Assembly (NCBI RefSeq): GCF_042660205.1
Contig: NZ_JBHSTQ010000005.1
Location: forward strand, 1 to 64,000
Source of the DNA: Sporolactobacillus kofuensis
Lineage (GTDB): Bacteria; Bacillota; Bacilli; Bacillales; Sporolactobacillaceae
DNA length: 64,000 bases
Reading direction: 5' to 3'
Shown here: in pieces, positions 1 through 8,846 of the stretch
Layout: the number at the start of each line of letters is the position of its first letter
How positions within the stretch are numbered: the first letter of the stretch is position 1
Notes under the pieces: generated by a model
What the model was told of the DNA's origin: nothing
Seen by the model: the letters and a program-made list of their open reading frames with translations, nothing else
Database searches by the model: none
Program-made: the position numbers and the translations under genes

Positions 1-400
<400 letters not shown>

Positions 401-468
401 GAACTTTGGATTGATTGACAATGCATGACTTTCGTTACTAGTTTTGAAGGCTCGTGAGAGCCGGTTCG

Positions 469-585
469 TCTGGCGGTTATAGCGAAGAGGTCACACCCGT
501 TCCCATCCCGAACACGGCCGTTAAGCTCTTCTGTGCCGATGGTAATTGGGGGCTGTCCCCCTGTGAGAGTAGGTCACTGCCAGGC
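469..585 (+). rRNA. 5S ribosomal RNA
   Basis: This is a 117-base gene containing the Firmicute 5S core GCGAAGAGGTCACACCCGTT and the complementary ends TCTGGCGG and CACTGCCAGGC, which pair as helix I. It sits directly behind 23S rRNA and in front of a strong terminator, so it closes the rRNA operon. No tRNA genes follow it here. Confidence 0.96.
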
Positions 586-596
586 AAAAGCAGAAA

Positions 597-638
597 CAAG
601 CGTTTCTCGAATAACATCGAGAGACGCTTGTTTTTTTT
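597..638 (+). terminator. Intrinsic terminator of the rRNA operon
   Basis: A 14-base stem (CAAGCGTTTCTCGA with TCGAGAGACGCTTG, one bulge or mismatch) and a 6-base loop are followed by eight T residues. It lies 12 bases after the 5S gene. Confidence 0.93.
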
Positions 639-690
639 AGAGAAGAACGTATAATGCGAGAGCTTCTGCTGAGACTCCGAAAATAAGAGA

Positions 691-737
691 AGCGCGCTGT
701 AAGAGCGATCGAAGCACATTGATGCAAAATAAGAATT
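691..737 (+). repeat. Dispersed repeat, copy 1 (upstream of tsaE)
   Basis: Without gaps this stretch matches 9681-9727 (upstream of groES). About 26 of 30 bases agree in the core from 706 to 735, including CGATCGAAGCA and CAAAATAAGAA. It is not coding and is not part of the adjacent rRNA. The surrounding 639-880 gap otherwise holds only a TATGGTACACT promoter-like stretch near 822-832 for the tsaE operon. Confidence 0.55.
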
Positions 738-880
738 GGACGGGTTTTTGTCCATTTTTCTCAACGTGTCTGGTAAAGTGGAGGACTGGCTTTTTTGCTA
801 AGAAAGAAATTGTTGATTAATTATGGTACACTAAGTTTAGATTTTCCATCTGAGAAAAGGAATTGGAAAAGGTGAACGCA

Positions 881-1348
881 ATGTACCAGTTGAAGACCCA
901 TTCCCCTGAAGAGACTATGAATTTTTCCGAACAGTTCGCGCACTATTTGCAAGCGGGAGATGTTCTTACATTATCAGGGGATCTTGGCGCAGGAAAAACG
1001 ATTTTTACAAAAGGGTTGGCTAAAGGCCTTGGTATACACGAAATGGTTAATAGTCCGACGTTTACCATCGTTAAAGAATATACGAGCGGACAATTGCCGC
1101 TTTATCATATGGATGTGTATAGGATCAGTGATGAAGAAGACATCGGTTTAGAAGATTATATTGAAGGGGATGGGGTGTCCGTCATTGAATGGGCGGAAAA
1201 CATTCCTTCATGGCTTCCCGATGATGTGCTCTCCATTGATATTAAACGCATCAGTGAACATGAGCGAATGATTACGTGCACCGCGCATGGAAGCAGATCT
1301 GAGCGCATAAATGAGGAGATATCGAAACATGAACGTACTAGCCATTGA
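881..1348 (+). CDS. tsaE: tRNA threonylcarbamoyladenosine biosynthesis ATPase TsaE
   Basis: TsaE is the P-loop ATPase that, with TsaB and TsaD, transfers threonylcarbamoyl to A37 of ANN-decoding tRNAs in the cytoplasm. The 155-aa product has the family Walker A motif GDLGAGKT near residue 35, the NSPTFTIVKEY segment, and an acidic YRI/EWAE region typical of TsaE (YdiB). I chose the ATG at 881 because AAAGGTG lies 7 bases upstream. A TTG at 863 would be too close to its own purine stretch. It is the first gene of the tsaE-tsaB-rimI-tsaD operon and its 3' end overlaps tsaB by 20 bases. Confidence 0.95.
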   Translation: MYQLKTHSPEETMNFSEQFAHYLQAGDVLTLSGDLGAGKTIFTKGLAKGLGIHEMVNSPTFTIVKEYTSGQLPLYHMDVYRISDEEDIGLEDYIEGDGVSVIEWAENIPSWLPDDVLSIDIKRISEHERMITCTAHGSRSERINEEISKHERTSH

Positions 1349-2015
1349 TACATCAAACTTAGTCATGGGCGTTGCAGTGGCGACTGAGCAGAAGGTGCTT
1401 GGCGAATTGACGACAAACAGTAAAAAGAATCATTCGGAACGATTAATGCCCGCAATCGCTGAATTGCTTGAAAAGGTTGCCATTCAGCCCATCGATCTCG
1501 ATCGAATAGTAGTTGCAGAAGGACCGGGTTCTTATACTGGGCTACGCATTGGTGTTACGATTGCGAAATTGATGGCTTGGACGCTCAAGAAAGAACTCGT
1601 TGGTGTGTCCAGCTTGGAAATCGTTGCGCAAAATGGCCGCTACTTTGATGGTCTCATTGCACCCTTCTTTGATGCAAGACGTGGGCAGGTATTTGCCGGA
1701 CTCTATGAAATGAAGGATGGGGCTATTGTTCAGGTTGTCCCTGATCAATTAGTACTGATCAAAGATTGGCTGGCTGAACTCAGTAAATTAAATAAGCCTG
1801 TTCTTTTTTTAAGTAATGATTTTGATAAGTGGGGAGAACTCTTACGGACATATCCTTTTGCTGTTCTTGGTGAAAGCACGCAAAATGTGCCGAGAGCTGC
1901 AGAATTAGCACGTATTGGTATTCAGAAAAAACCTGTATTAGACATTCATCATTTTCTGCCGGCATATCTACGCTTAGCAGAGGCAGAAGCAAAATGGCTG
2001 GCCAAACAGGAGTGA
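1329..2015 (+). CDS. tsaB: tRNA threonylcarbamoyladenosine biosynthesis protein TsaB
   Basis: TsaB is the non-catalytic ASKHA-fold partner of TsaD in the t6A-forming complex. The 228-aa product opens with the ASKHA phosphate loop region MNVLAIDTSN. It contains the conserved AEGPGSYTGLRIGV segment and a LAPFFDARRGQVFAGLY-like stretch, all diagnostic for TsaB/YeaZ. The ATG at 1329 is preceded by AGGAG at 1314-1318. An ATG at 1311 lies upstream of that site and is less likely. The reading frame overlaps tsaE, and its TGA overlaps a possible rimI start, so translation is probably coupled. Confidence 0.95.
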   Translation: MNVLAIDTSNLVMGVAVATEQKVLGELTTNSKKNHSERLMPAIAELLEKVAIQPIDLDRIVVAEGPGSYTGLRIGVTIAKLMAWTLKKELVGVSSLEIVAQNGRYFDGLIAPFFDARRGQVFAGLYEMKDGAIVQVVPDQLVLIKDWLAELSKLNKPVLFLSNDFDKWGELLRTYPFAVLGESTQNVPRAAELARIGIQKKPVLDIHHFLPAYLRLAEAEAKWLAKQE

Positions 2016-2020
2016 TGAGC

Positions 2021-2476
2021 ATGCCGGAGCTAAATGCAGTCAATATTCGTCCAATGACAACGGAAGATATTGATCAGGTTATGGTCGTAGAATACAGTGC
2101 CTTTGATGTCCCCTGGTCAAGAAAAGCTTTTGAGAATGAACTTACGAATAATCACTTTGCCAACTATTTTGTCGCAGAGTTAGAGGGAAAAATTATTGGT
2201 TATTGCGGTGTCTGGGTTATTGTCGATGAAGCGCATATTACCAATCTGGCTGTGCTTAGTGGATATCGAGGATTCAAAGTGGGGGAAACGTTGCTTCGAC
2301 AGGTGATTCTTTATGCCGTATCACAACGAGCACATTCCATCAGCTTGGAAGTTCGTGTCAGCAACACGATTGCACAAAACCTATATCGTAAGCTAGGCTT
2401 TCGAGATGGCGGAATTCGTAAAAACTATTATTCAAATAACGGTGAAGATGCGTTGGTCATGTGGGTGAGAATATGA
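2021..2476 (+). CDS. rimI: Ribosomal protein S18-alanine N-acetyltransferase RimI
   Basis: This 151-aa GNAT-fold enzyme lies between tsaB and tsaD, the position of B. subtilis ydiD. RimI acetylates the N-terminal alanine of ribosomal protein S18 using acetyl-CoA. It shows the IRPMTTEDIDQVM N-terminal strand-helix, the acetyl-CoA pocket region NLAVLSGYRGFKVGETLL, and the C-terminal NTIAQNLYRKLGFRDGGIRKNYY signature of RimI. ATGs at 2015 and 2021 are both in frame. CAGGAG at 2007-2012 gives the better spacing for 2021. Its stop overlaps the tsaD start as ATGA. Confidence 0.92.
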   Translation: MPELNAVNIRPMTTEDIDQVMVVEYSAFDVPWSRKAFENELTNNHFANYFVAELEGKIIGYCGVWVIVDEAHITNLAVLSGYRGFKVGETLLRQVILYAVSQRAHSISLEVRVSNTIAQNLYRKLGFRDGGIRKNYYSNNGEDALVMWVRI

Positions 2477-3501
2477 ATGTAGATGTAAAGAAGAAGACAA
2501 TGATTTTAGGAATAGAAACAAGTTGTGATGAAACCGCTGCAGCTGTTGTAGAGAATGGCACGGTCATTCGTTCAAATGCGGTCGCTTCTCAGATTGATAT
2601 TCACCGCCGCTTTGGTGGTGTTGTCCCCGAGGTGGCCTCTCGCCATCATGTAGATCAGATTACGCTGGTCTGTGAGGAAGCAATGAACAATTCCGGCATT
2701 TCTTGGGATGACCTCGATGCGATTGCTGTGACTCAGGGTCCGGGATTAATCGGTGCACTGCTTGTCGGTGTGAACGGAGCCAAAGCGTTGGCCTATGCAC
2801 ATCAGGTGCCACTCGTTCCTGTTCATCATATTACCGGTCATATCTACGCGAATCGGTTTGTACAGGAACTTGAATTTCCATTGATTGCTTTAGTAGTCTC
2901 AGGTGGACACACAGAGCTGGTTCATATGAAAGAGCATGGATCTTATGAAGTCATTGGCACAACGCGTGATGATGCTGCCGGTGAGGCCTTTGACAAGGTA
3001 GCGCGTACGATTGGATTACCCTATCCTGGAGGACCGGAAATCGACAAGCTGGCCAAGGGAGGACAACCTACAATTAATTTTCCAAGAGCATGGCTCGAGG
3101 AAGGCTCTCTTGATTTTAGTTTCAGCGGCTTGAAGTCGGCGGTCATCAACTATATTCACAATGAACAACAACGTGGTCATGAATTAAATCACGCAGATAT
3201 TGCGGCTAGTTTCCAAGAAAGTGTCAGTGAAGTTCTTGTGAAAAAGACAATGATCGCAGCGGAGCGGGTTCATGCAAAACAAATCCTTGTCGCCGGCGGT
3301 GTATCTGCTAACAGTAAAGTCAGGTCTGAGATGGAGCGGGCAGCGAACACGAGAGGCATTCCGTTGAGCATTCCGCCTTTGTCACTATGTACGGATAATG
3401 CGGCAATGATTGCTGCCTCGGGAACCATTGGTTTTCTGAAAGGGATGCGGGCAGATTTGTCATTGAATGGAAAAGCCAACCTCGCCATTGAAGATTTCTA
3501 A
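2473..3501 (+). CDS. tsaD: tRNA N6-threonylcarbamoyltransferase TsaD (Gcp/YdiE)
   Basis: TsaD is the catalytic subunit that transfers the threonylcarbamoyl group from threonylcarbamoyl-AMP to A37. The 342-aa product carries the ASKHA motif GIETSCDETA, the metal-ligand segment HHITGHIYAN (two histidines), VSGGHTELV, the FSFSGLKSAV segment and VAGGVSANSKVR. The length matches bacterial TsaD. The start ATG at 2473 overlaps the rimI stop. It is the last gene of the t6A operon and is followed by a clear terminator. Confidence 0.97.
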   Translation: MNVDVKKKTMILGIETSCDETAAAVVENGTVIRSNAVASQIDIHRRFGGVVPEVASRHHVDQITLVCEEAMNNSGISWDDLDAIAVTQGPGLIGALLVGVNGAKALAYAHQVPLVPVHHITGHIYANRFVQELEFPLIALVVSGGHTELVHMKEHGSYEVIGTTRDDAAGEAFDKVARTIGLPYPGGPEIDKLAKGGQPTINFPRAWLEEGSLDFSFSGLKSAVINYIHNEQQRGHELNHADIAASFQESVSEVLVKKTMIAAERVHAKQILVAGGVSANSKVRSEMERAANTRGIPLSIPPLSLCTDNAAMIAASGTIGFLKGMRADLSLNGKANLAIEDF

Positions 3502-3552
3502 TCAGATGAAGCAAGTCTTTTTGTCAATGACCTAATAGCAATAGCGATCTGG

Positions 3553-3590
3553 GAAACGAAGAGAGAACGATGCTCTTCGTTTCTTTTTTT
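3553..3590 (+). terminator. Intrinsic terminator after tsaD
   Basis: An 11-bp perfect stem (GAAACGAAGAG with CTCTTCGTTTC) has a 9-base loop and is followed by seven T residues. It ends the tsaE-tsaB-rimI-tsaD operon. Confidence 0.92.
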
Positions 3591-3642
3591 CATTATCTCG
3601 GAAATCATAGACTAGCGACTTGTGGATTGTGCGTGGCGGGGG

Positions 3643-3768
3643 TTATTCGCGAACCTTTGGTCATGCCAAGCGAAATCGATTTGAAAGTGTGCAAAAAACG
3701 ATGAACTCGCACGAAACTCATCTGAACTCGCGTGAATAGCGGAATGATGAGCGGTTTATGCATGGAAT
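3643..3768. repeat. 21-bp-period degenerate tandem array (locus A)
   Basis: About six units of 21 bases can be laid under each other, with cores GCGAA at 3649, GCGAA at 3670, GCAAA at 3691, CGAAA near 3712 and GTGAA near 3733. Only the core around GCGAA and the spacing are conserved. The rest of each unit is degenerate. It lies between the tsaD terminator and the DnaA-box cluster and has no convincing gene in it. Confidence 0.6.
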
Positions 3769-3883
3769 ATTCGAGACAGAGATAATAAACGTTAAGGGTC
3801 CCCAATCATCGAGTAAAAGCGATTCCTGTTTCGTATTTATTTCTTGCTCGAGCCTACTGTGCAGAAGCTGAAAAGTATTCACA

Positions 3884-4015
3884 TGTGGATAACTGTTTAT
3901 CCATAATAAAAAGAGCACATATCCACAGATCATGTGAATAAGTGCTCTTTCCCACTGGATAAATTGGGGATAACTCAATGAATAGGTGCATAAGTACGGT
4001 TAAATCTGTGGACAA
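3884..4015. promoter_or_regulatory. DnaA-box cluster between tsaD and the ABC-F gene
   Basis: One perfect DnaA box lies on the minus strand at 3884-3892 (TTATCCACA). Five boxes with a single mismatch lie at 3897-3905, 3919-3927, 3933-3941, 3965-3973 and 4007-4015. Six such 9-mers in 132 bases is far above chance. The 3910-3950 part also forms a long hairpin with AAAGAGCAC and GTGCTCTTT arms, which may act as the terminator of the minus-strand ABC-F gene. From memory, B. subtilis has a DnaA-bound cluster in the same gcp-ydiF gap. A role in DnaA titration is inferred. Confidence 0.75.
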
Positions 4016-4017
4016 TG

Positions 4018-5970
4018 TTAATTTTCAAAGGCATCGAGTTCCATTTGGGCAGATTCCCATTTCTCCATCAGTTCACTAAGTTGCAACTGATCATGCTCAA
4101 TTTCAGCTTGAACCTCTTTCGCTTTCTTTGTGTCATTAAAGACATCCGGCAAAAGCAGAGATTGCTGGTTCTTGTCAATTTTTTCTTCAAGGGTACTAAT
4201 GTCTGCCTCAGATTGTTCAATGAAGCGAATAAGCTGGCGCTTTTTCTTTTTTTGTTCTTTGTCTTTTAAGAATTGATCTTTTCCTTCTCCGATCGTACTT
4301 TCTTGTTTTTGTGGTGCCGCGGGCTGTGCTTCGAGCTCGGCAATTTGCTCTTGCTCGGTCTTTTTATCAATATAGTAATCATAGTCGCCAAGATATTCAG
4401 TAATGCCTTCTCTCGTCAATTCAAATACTCTACTGGCGATATTGTTAATAAAATAGCGATCATGGGAGACAAATAAGATTGTTCCCGGATAATCAATGAG
4501 TGCACCTTCGAGAACTTCTTTACTGTCTAAGTCCAAGTGATTCGTCGGTTCATCGAGAATCAGTAAATTATCATGACGCATCATCAGTTTCGCAAGCATG
4601 AGTCGGGCTTTCTCGCCACCGCTAAGCTGGGAAACAACTTTGGAGACATCATCACCGGAGAACAGGAAACCGCCAAGAACCGTGCGTATATCATTCTCAG
4701 GCTTTAGTGGATAATCGTTCCATAATTCATCTAGGACCGTATTTACGGGATTCAGGCTTTTCTGTTCCTGATCGTAGTAACCAAGACTGACATGGCTGCC
4801 AAGTACCACTTCGCCATCTTGTCGAGTCGTTCCGCCTGCAATGGCCTTCAACAGTGTTGATTTTCCGATCCCATTTGGGCCAACAAGTGCGACACGGTCG
4901 CCTCTACTGATGTGAAAAGTAAGTTCTGAAATCATTGGTGACTGATGCGTATAGCCTACCGAGAGATCTGCGACAGACAGGACATCACGACCGCTTTGTT
5001 GTTCAATCGTAAACGAAAATGTCGCTGATTTTTCATCGCCAAGTGGTTTATTCACTAAATCCATTTTTTCTAATTGTTTTCTTCTGCTTTGTGCGCGTTT
5101 CGTTGTTGAGGCCCGTACAATATTTTTTTGTACAAAGTCTTTCAGTTTTGTAATTTCTTTCTGCTGCTTGTCATAGGTCTTCAATTCACTTTCGTATTCA
5201 GCGGCACGCAATTCAAGATAACGTGAGTAATTACCGGTATATTTCCGTACTTTGTGGCTAGCGACCTCATACACCTTGGTCGCAATTTTATCGAGAAAAT
5301 AACGGTCATGGGAAACAACAAGCACACTTCCACTATAGCGTTGAAGATAACCCTCAAGCCAGGATAGTGTATCAATGTCCAAGTGGTTTGTGGGTTCGTC
5401 AAGAATCAGTAAATCAGGCTTAATGAGCAGCAGTTTGCCAAGGGCAAGCTGCGTCTTCTGACCACCCGATAAATTGCTGACCGGGGTTTCGTCTGGGAAT
5501 CCACCGAAATTCAATCCGTTCAGGACGCTCCGTGTTTCGGCTTGATAGGTAAAGCCGCCTTGCGCACGGAAATCGGCTTGGAGGTTATCATAATTTTTCA
5601 AGAGCTGGTCATAGTCTTTTGGACTGGAGAAGCTGCCGGGATCAGCCATCTGCTCCTCCATCATGCGCATTTTCTTCTCTAGGGCAATCAAAGGGCTGAA
5701 GACGGAGAGCAATTCTGCATAAATTCCTCTTTTCGAGTCGAGGGTTGCGTTCTGAGGCAAATAGCCCATGGTCCGGTTCTTCGGCATGATGACTTCCCCA
5801 CTGTCGGCACTCAGCTCACCCGCAATAATTTTAAGTAGCGTTGATTTGCCGGCGCCATTGCGTCCAACAAGCGCGACACGTTCACCAAGCTTTACTTCAA
5901 TCGATATATTTGATAGAACAAGATCAGTGACGAAGGACTTGCTGATCTCGTTGGTTTGTAAAAGCAACAC
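4018..5970 (-). CDS. ABC-F family ATP-binding protein (YdiF-like)
   Basis: ABC-F proteins carry two ATPase domains without membrane segments and act on the ribosome. The 650-aa product has Walker A GRNGAGKST and signature LSGGQ in domain 1, Walker A GPNGIGKST and LSGGE in domain 2, and both LILDEPTNHLD Walker B segments. A charged linker separates the domains, and the charged C-terminal tail (EQKKKKRQLIRFIEQ onward) is coiled-coil-like. I prefer the GTG at 5970 because GAGGTG lies 6 bases upstream. A longer frame to 6048 lacks a ribosome site. Position beside tsaD and rex matches B. subtilis ydiF. Whether it confers antibiotic tolerance cannot be told. Confidence 0.93.
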   Translation of the reverse strand: MLLLQTNEISKSFVTDLVLSNISIEVKLGERVALVGRNGAGKSTLLKIIAGELSADSGEVIMPKNRTMGYLPQNATLDSKRGIYAELLSVFSPLIALEKKMRMMEEQMADPGSFSSPKDYDQLLKNYDNLQADFRAQGGFTYQAETRSVLNGLNFGGFPDETPVSNLSGGQKTQLALGKLLLIKPDLLILDEPTNHLDIDTLSWLEGYLQRYSGSVLVVSHDRYFLDKIATKVYEVASHKVRKYTGNYSRYLELRAAEYESELKTYDKQQKEITKLKDFVQKNIVRASTTKRAQSRRKQLEKMDLVNKPLGDEKSATFSFTIEQQSGRDVLSVADLSVGYTHQSPMISELTFHISRGDRVALVGPNGIGKSTLLKAIAGGTTRQDGEVVLGSHVSLGYYDQEQKSLNPVNTVLDELWNDYPLKPENDIRTVLGGFLFSGDDVSKVVSQLSGGEKARLMLAKLMMRHDNLLILDEPTNHLDLDSKEVLEGALIDYPGTILFVSHDRYFINNIASRVFELTREGITEYLGDYDYYIDKKTEQEQIAELEAQPAAPQKQESTIGEGKDQFLKDKEQKKKKRQLIRFIEQSEADISTLEEKIDKNQQSLLLPDVFNDTKKAKEVQAEIEHDQLQLSELMEKWESAQMELDAFEN

Positions 5971-6111
5971 GATCTTCACCTCAAGAGAATTAGGAATAAA
6001 GGGCGGCAAGGCTATAGCGCCTTGTTGTGGAAATATATATAGTTTCATTTTAGCTTAATCCTAATTTATTCGGCAACTGTACCTTCAGTAGAAAGACGAA
6101 AAGAGTTAACA

Positions 6112-6129
6112 TTGTGAAATAATTAACAA
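6112..6129 (+). promoter_or_regulatory. Rex operator (ROP site) upstream of rex
   Basis: TTGTGAAATAATTAACAA is an 18-base near-palindrome that fits the Rex consensus TTGTGAAN4TTCACAA apart from the second half (TTAACAA). It lies about 85 bases before rex and just upstream of the -10-like TATAGTATAGT at 6143-6153, so autoregulation by NADH/NAD ratio is likely. Confidence 0.8.
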
Positions 6130-6213
6130 AAATGCTTGTGTTTATAGTATAGTGGAACAAGAGACATGGGTGGAACGACGTAGATGAGCATGGTGAAAAT
6201 GGGGGACCCGGTC

Positions 6214-6855
6214 ATGGCAAATCAGAATGTACCACAAGCAACAGCCGAGCGGTTGCCGCTCTATTACCGAACGTTGCAGCGCTTGGTTGCGATAGGAAAA
6301 ACGCGCATCTCTTCATCAGAATTTGGTGGGATTGTGCAAATTGATTCAACAACAATCCGTAAGGACTTTTCATATTTTGGTGCATTGGGAAGAAAAGGTT
6401 ATGGTTATGATACACAACATTTAATGGAATTTTTAAAGAAGATCTTGTATCAAGATGAGTTATCTAAGGTTATTCTTATTGGCGTCGGTCATTTGGGAAC
6501 GGCACTGCTCAACCACAATTTTCAAAAGAACAACAATACCAAAATTGTAAAGGCTTATGACGTCGATCCGTTAAAGATTGGTACGGAAATAAGTGGTACC
6601 TCAGTCCATTCCATGGACGAACTTGAGACGGATGATAATCGCGAGATCACAGCAGCGATACTGACTGTGCCCGCTGCTCATGCACAGAAGGCTGCTGATT
6701 TGGCCATTGCCTCCGGTATACATGGGTTCTTGAATTTTTCGCCTACTCGGTTGGTCCTGCCGCAAGATGCTTATGTGCGGCATGTGGATATGACGGTTGA
6801 ACTTCAGGCTTTAATCTATTTTCTTAATCACGCGATGGAAGAAAGGAAATCGTAA
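6214..6855 (+). CDS. rex: Redox-sensing transcriptional repressor Rex
   Basis: Rex represses fermentation and respiration genes and leaves DNA when NADH rises. The 213-aa product has the N-terminal winged helix (VPQATAERLPLYYRTLQRL, then SSEFGGIVQIDSTTIRKDFSYFG with the recognition helix and GALGRKGYGYD). The Rossmann segment VILIGVGHLGTALL follows, and a C-terminal swapped helix starts at VDMTVELQALIYFL. I chose ATG 6214 because GGGGGA precedes it by 7 bases and the length matches B. subtilis Rex. ATGs at 6184 and 6190 would add an unconserved tail. A Rex box lies upstream. Confidence 0.95.
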   Translation: MANQNVPQATAERLPLYYRTLQRLVAIGKTRISSSEFGGIVQIDSTTIRKDFSYFGALGRKGYGYDTQHLMEFLKKILYQDELSKVILIGVGHLGTALLNHNFQKNNNTKIVKAYDVDPLKIGTEISGTSVHSMDELETDDNREITAAILTVPAAHAQKAADLAIASGIHGFLNFSPTRLVLPQDAYVRHVDMTVELQALIYFLNHAMEERKS

Positions 6856-7008
6856 GGATTAAGTGGTAAAATACAGATGCGCTACTTTTGATATGTGCGT
6901 GGAAGAACACAGGGCAAGAAACATTAACAAACAACGGCAAATTTAACAAAGCCAAGAAATAAAATAATGGTGATCAATGTTTTTTTACAATAAGGGTGGA
7001 ATGCAGGA

Positions 7009-7773
7009 ATGATCCAATTAAAATCACAGAATGAAATTGCTGAGATGAAAAAATCCGGGCAACTGCTTGCTCAGGCACATCAGCATATCAAGTCGATGAT
7101 TCGTCCCGGCGTAACGACGTGGGAGATCGAAGAATTTGTGAATGAATTTCTGGAAAAGCACGGGGCAATTCCGGAAGAAAAAGGTTTTGAAGGCTATCAA
7201 TTTGCAACGTGTGCCTCTGTAAATGATGAAATTTGCCATGGCTTTCCGAACAAAAAAGCGCTGAAAAACGGGGACATCGTCACCATTGATATGGTTGTCA
7301 ATTTAAACGGTGCGATGTCAGACTCAGCGTGGAGCTATGCAGTGGGTGATATTTCCGATGAAGCCAAGCATTTACTGAAAACAACGGAAGAAGCACTCTA
7401 TGAGGGAATCAAGCAGTCTGTTGTGGGAAATCGACTGGGCGACATCGGGTATGCCATTCAGAAATACGCTGAAGACCGTGGACTGAGCGTTGTACGTGAA
7501 TTTGTTGGTCATGGTATTGGACCGACGATGCATGAAGATCCGCCGGTTGCTCATTATGGCCGTCCGGGGCGCGGACTTCGTCTTAGAGAAGGCATGACGA
7601 TTACCATTGAACCGATGCTGAACATTGGAGACTGGCGTGCAAAGGTTGATCCGAACGGATGGACAGCACGTACGGTTGATGGATCGCTTTCGGCGCAATA
7701 TGAGCATACCTTGGCGATTACAAAAGACGGTCCGGAAATACTGACTGCACTTGATGTAACAGACGCGCATTAA
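7009..7773 (+). CDS. map: Type I methionyl aminopeptidase
   Basis: The enzyme removes the initiator methionine from nascent proteins using two divalent metals. The 254-aa product shows all five expected metal ligands: the aspartates in IDMVVNLNGAMSDSAW, the histidine in EFVGHGIGPTMHEDP, and the glutamates in TIEPML and AQYEHTLAI. The N-terminus (MIQLKSQNEIAEMKKSG) is closer to the B. subtilis YflG/MapB type than to the ribosomal-operon MapA. AAGGGTGGA lies 8 bases before the ATG. It is a single-gene unit. Confidence 0.95.
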   Translation: MIQLKSQNEIAEMKKSGQLLAQAHQHIKSMIRPGVTTWEIEEFVNEFLEKHGAIPEEKGFEGYQFATCASVNDEICHGFPNKKALKNGDIVTIDMVVNLNGAMSDSAWSYAVGDISDEAKHLLKTTEEALYEGIKQSVVGNRLGDIGYAIQKYAEDRGLSVVREFVGHGIGPTMHEDPPVAHYGRPGRGLRLREGMTITIEPMLNIGDWRAKVDPNGWTARTVDGSLSAQYEHTLAITKDGPEILTALDVTDAH

Positions 7774-7813
7774 ACGTCAAATGACCGAGAAAGTACATTT
7801 TAATCATGATCAT

Positions 7814-7850
7814 AATCCCCGAGCATAAGAAGGATCTTTTGCTCGGGATT
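7814..7850 (+). terminator. Probable terminator after map
   Basis: AATCCCCGAGCA pairs with TGCTCGGGATT (one bulge) around a 14-base loop. The following T tract is poor (TTTACTTTAT), so termination strength is uncertain. Confidence 0.5.
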
Positions 7851-7897
7851 TACTTTATCCAATACGAAATGATTTATAGAACGGAGAACAAATCGAC

Positions 7898-8635
7898 ATG
7901 ATTACAGATCAATTGATTGCTTTTGAGAACAATTTTGGGGAAGTCCAGTCAGAAGTCATTGAAAAACCTTATGGTCGGATTTTTCATGATACAGAGAATC
8001 CGTTATCTTATGACAGTAATCATGCTTATATTGAGGAAAATGCTGAATTTGGACCCGCAGTACAGGATGTTGTCACTGTGTTTCGATCGTTAGGACTGCC
8101 GCCACGTATCTATACATTTTCCATGCAGGAGAGCAAAGTTGGGCGTTATCTCGCAAACAACGGTTTTCGCCATCGTGTTGAAGGGCAAAGCTTTTTCGTG
8201 CAAACAACGGCCAAAATCATCGACACGCCGGTCACCTTACACTTTTCTCGCATCGCCACAATTGACGCATCAATTGACACGCTCTTTGCGTCGGATCCCG
8301 ATCAAGGTGAATGGGCCTATAAAAGTTTATTTAAGCCAGTAACCCATCCGAATTTCTACTTATTTGGTGGTTATGCTTCTGGGGAACTTGTTTGTCTCGC
8401 TTCACTATACAGACGGGGTGACATTTCCAGAATTAATGATGTTTTTACCAAGAAAAATAAACGGGGCCAAGGCTATGCCAGCCAACTAATCAATTTTTTA
8501 ACGGATTTCAATCGAAAAAATTTAGAAACAACAAGCTATCTTTATTCCAATGTCCCACCGGCTATTCATATTTATAACAAGGCGGGTTATGAGAAAATTG
8601 ATTCGATGATCAGGGGCTATTACTGGTTGGATTAA
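7898..8635 (+). CDS. GNAT-family N-acetyltransferase
   Basis: The 245-aa product has a C-terminal GNAT domain. FGGYASGELVCLASLYRRGDISRINDVFTKKNKRGQGYASQLINFL contains the acetyl-CoA loop (RGQGYASQL), followed by the IHIYNKAGYEKIDSMIRGYYWL ending common in this fold. The N-terminal half (about 120 residues) is less conserved and may be a second, degenerate GNAT lobe. The substrate cannot be deduced. It is transcribed alone and ends in a shared bidirectional terminator before the convergent CPBP gene. Confidence 0.85.
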   Translation: MITDQLIAFENNFGEVQSEVIEKPYGRIFHDTENPLSYDSNHAYIEENAEFGPAVQDVVTVFRSLGLPPRIYTFSMQESKVGRYLANNGFRHRVEGQSFFVQTTAKIIDTPVTLHFSRIATIDASIDTLFASDPDQGEWAYKSLFKPVTHPNFYLFGGYASGELVCLASLYRRGDISRINDVFTKKNKRGQGYASQLINFLTDFNRKNLETTSYLYSNVPPAIHIYNKAGYEKIDSMIRGYYWLD

Positions 8636-8655
8636 AGTGTAAATGAAGAATAAAA

Positions 8656-8712
8656 AGAAGTTCGCGCGAAACGGGAAAAAACCCACGCGAAACGCACTGG
8701 AAAGCGCACACC
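8656..8712. repeat. 21-bp-period degenerate array (locus B, short)
   Basis: Two clear units with the core GCGAAACG at 8666 and 8687 are exactly 21 bases apart. A weaker third unit begins near 8704. The core resembles that of locus A at 3643-3768. The array lies between the stop of the GNAT gene and its terminator. Confidence 0.5.
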
Positions 8713-8713
8713 A

Positions 8714-8760
8714 AAAAGGTGTCTCACAGCTCTTTTGCCTATGAGACGCCTTTTCTTTTT
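8714..8760. terminator. Bidirectional terminator between convergent genes
   Basis: AAAAGGTGTCTCA pairs with TGAGACGCCTTTT and is followed by TCTTTTTT. The A-rich start also gives a T tract on the minus strand, so it can serve the GNAT gene and the convergent CPBP gene. Confidence 0.8.
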
Positions 8761-8846
8761 TCTAGGAACATATCTGATTTGAAATGTGGGACGATTTCGG
8801 TCCTGAATGCGGTTATTTGGAATCATCCAATTTTCTCTTGTGGTTT

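Noticed and set aside
454..764. Open frames over the 5S rRNA and its terminator
   Set aside because: They are read through a structural RNA and a terminator hairpin, without ribosome sites.
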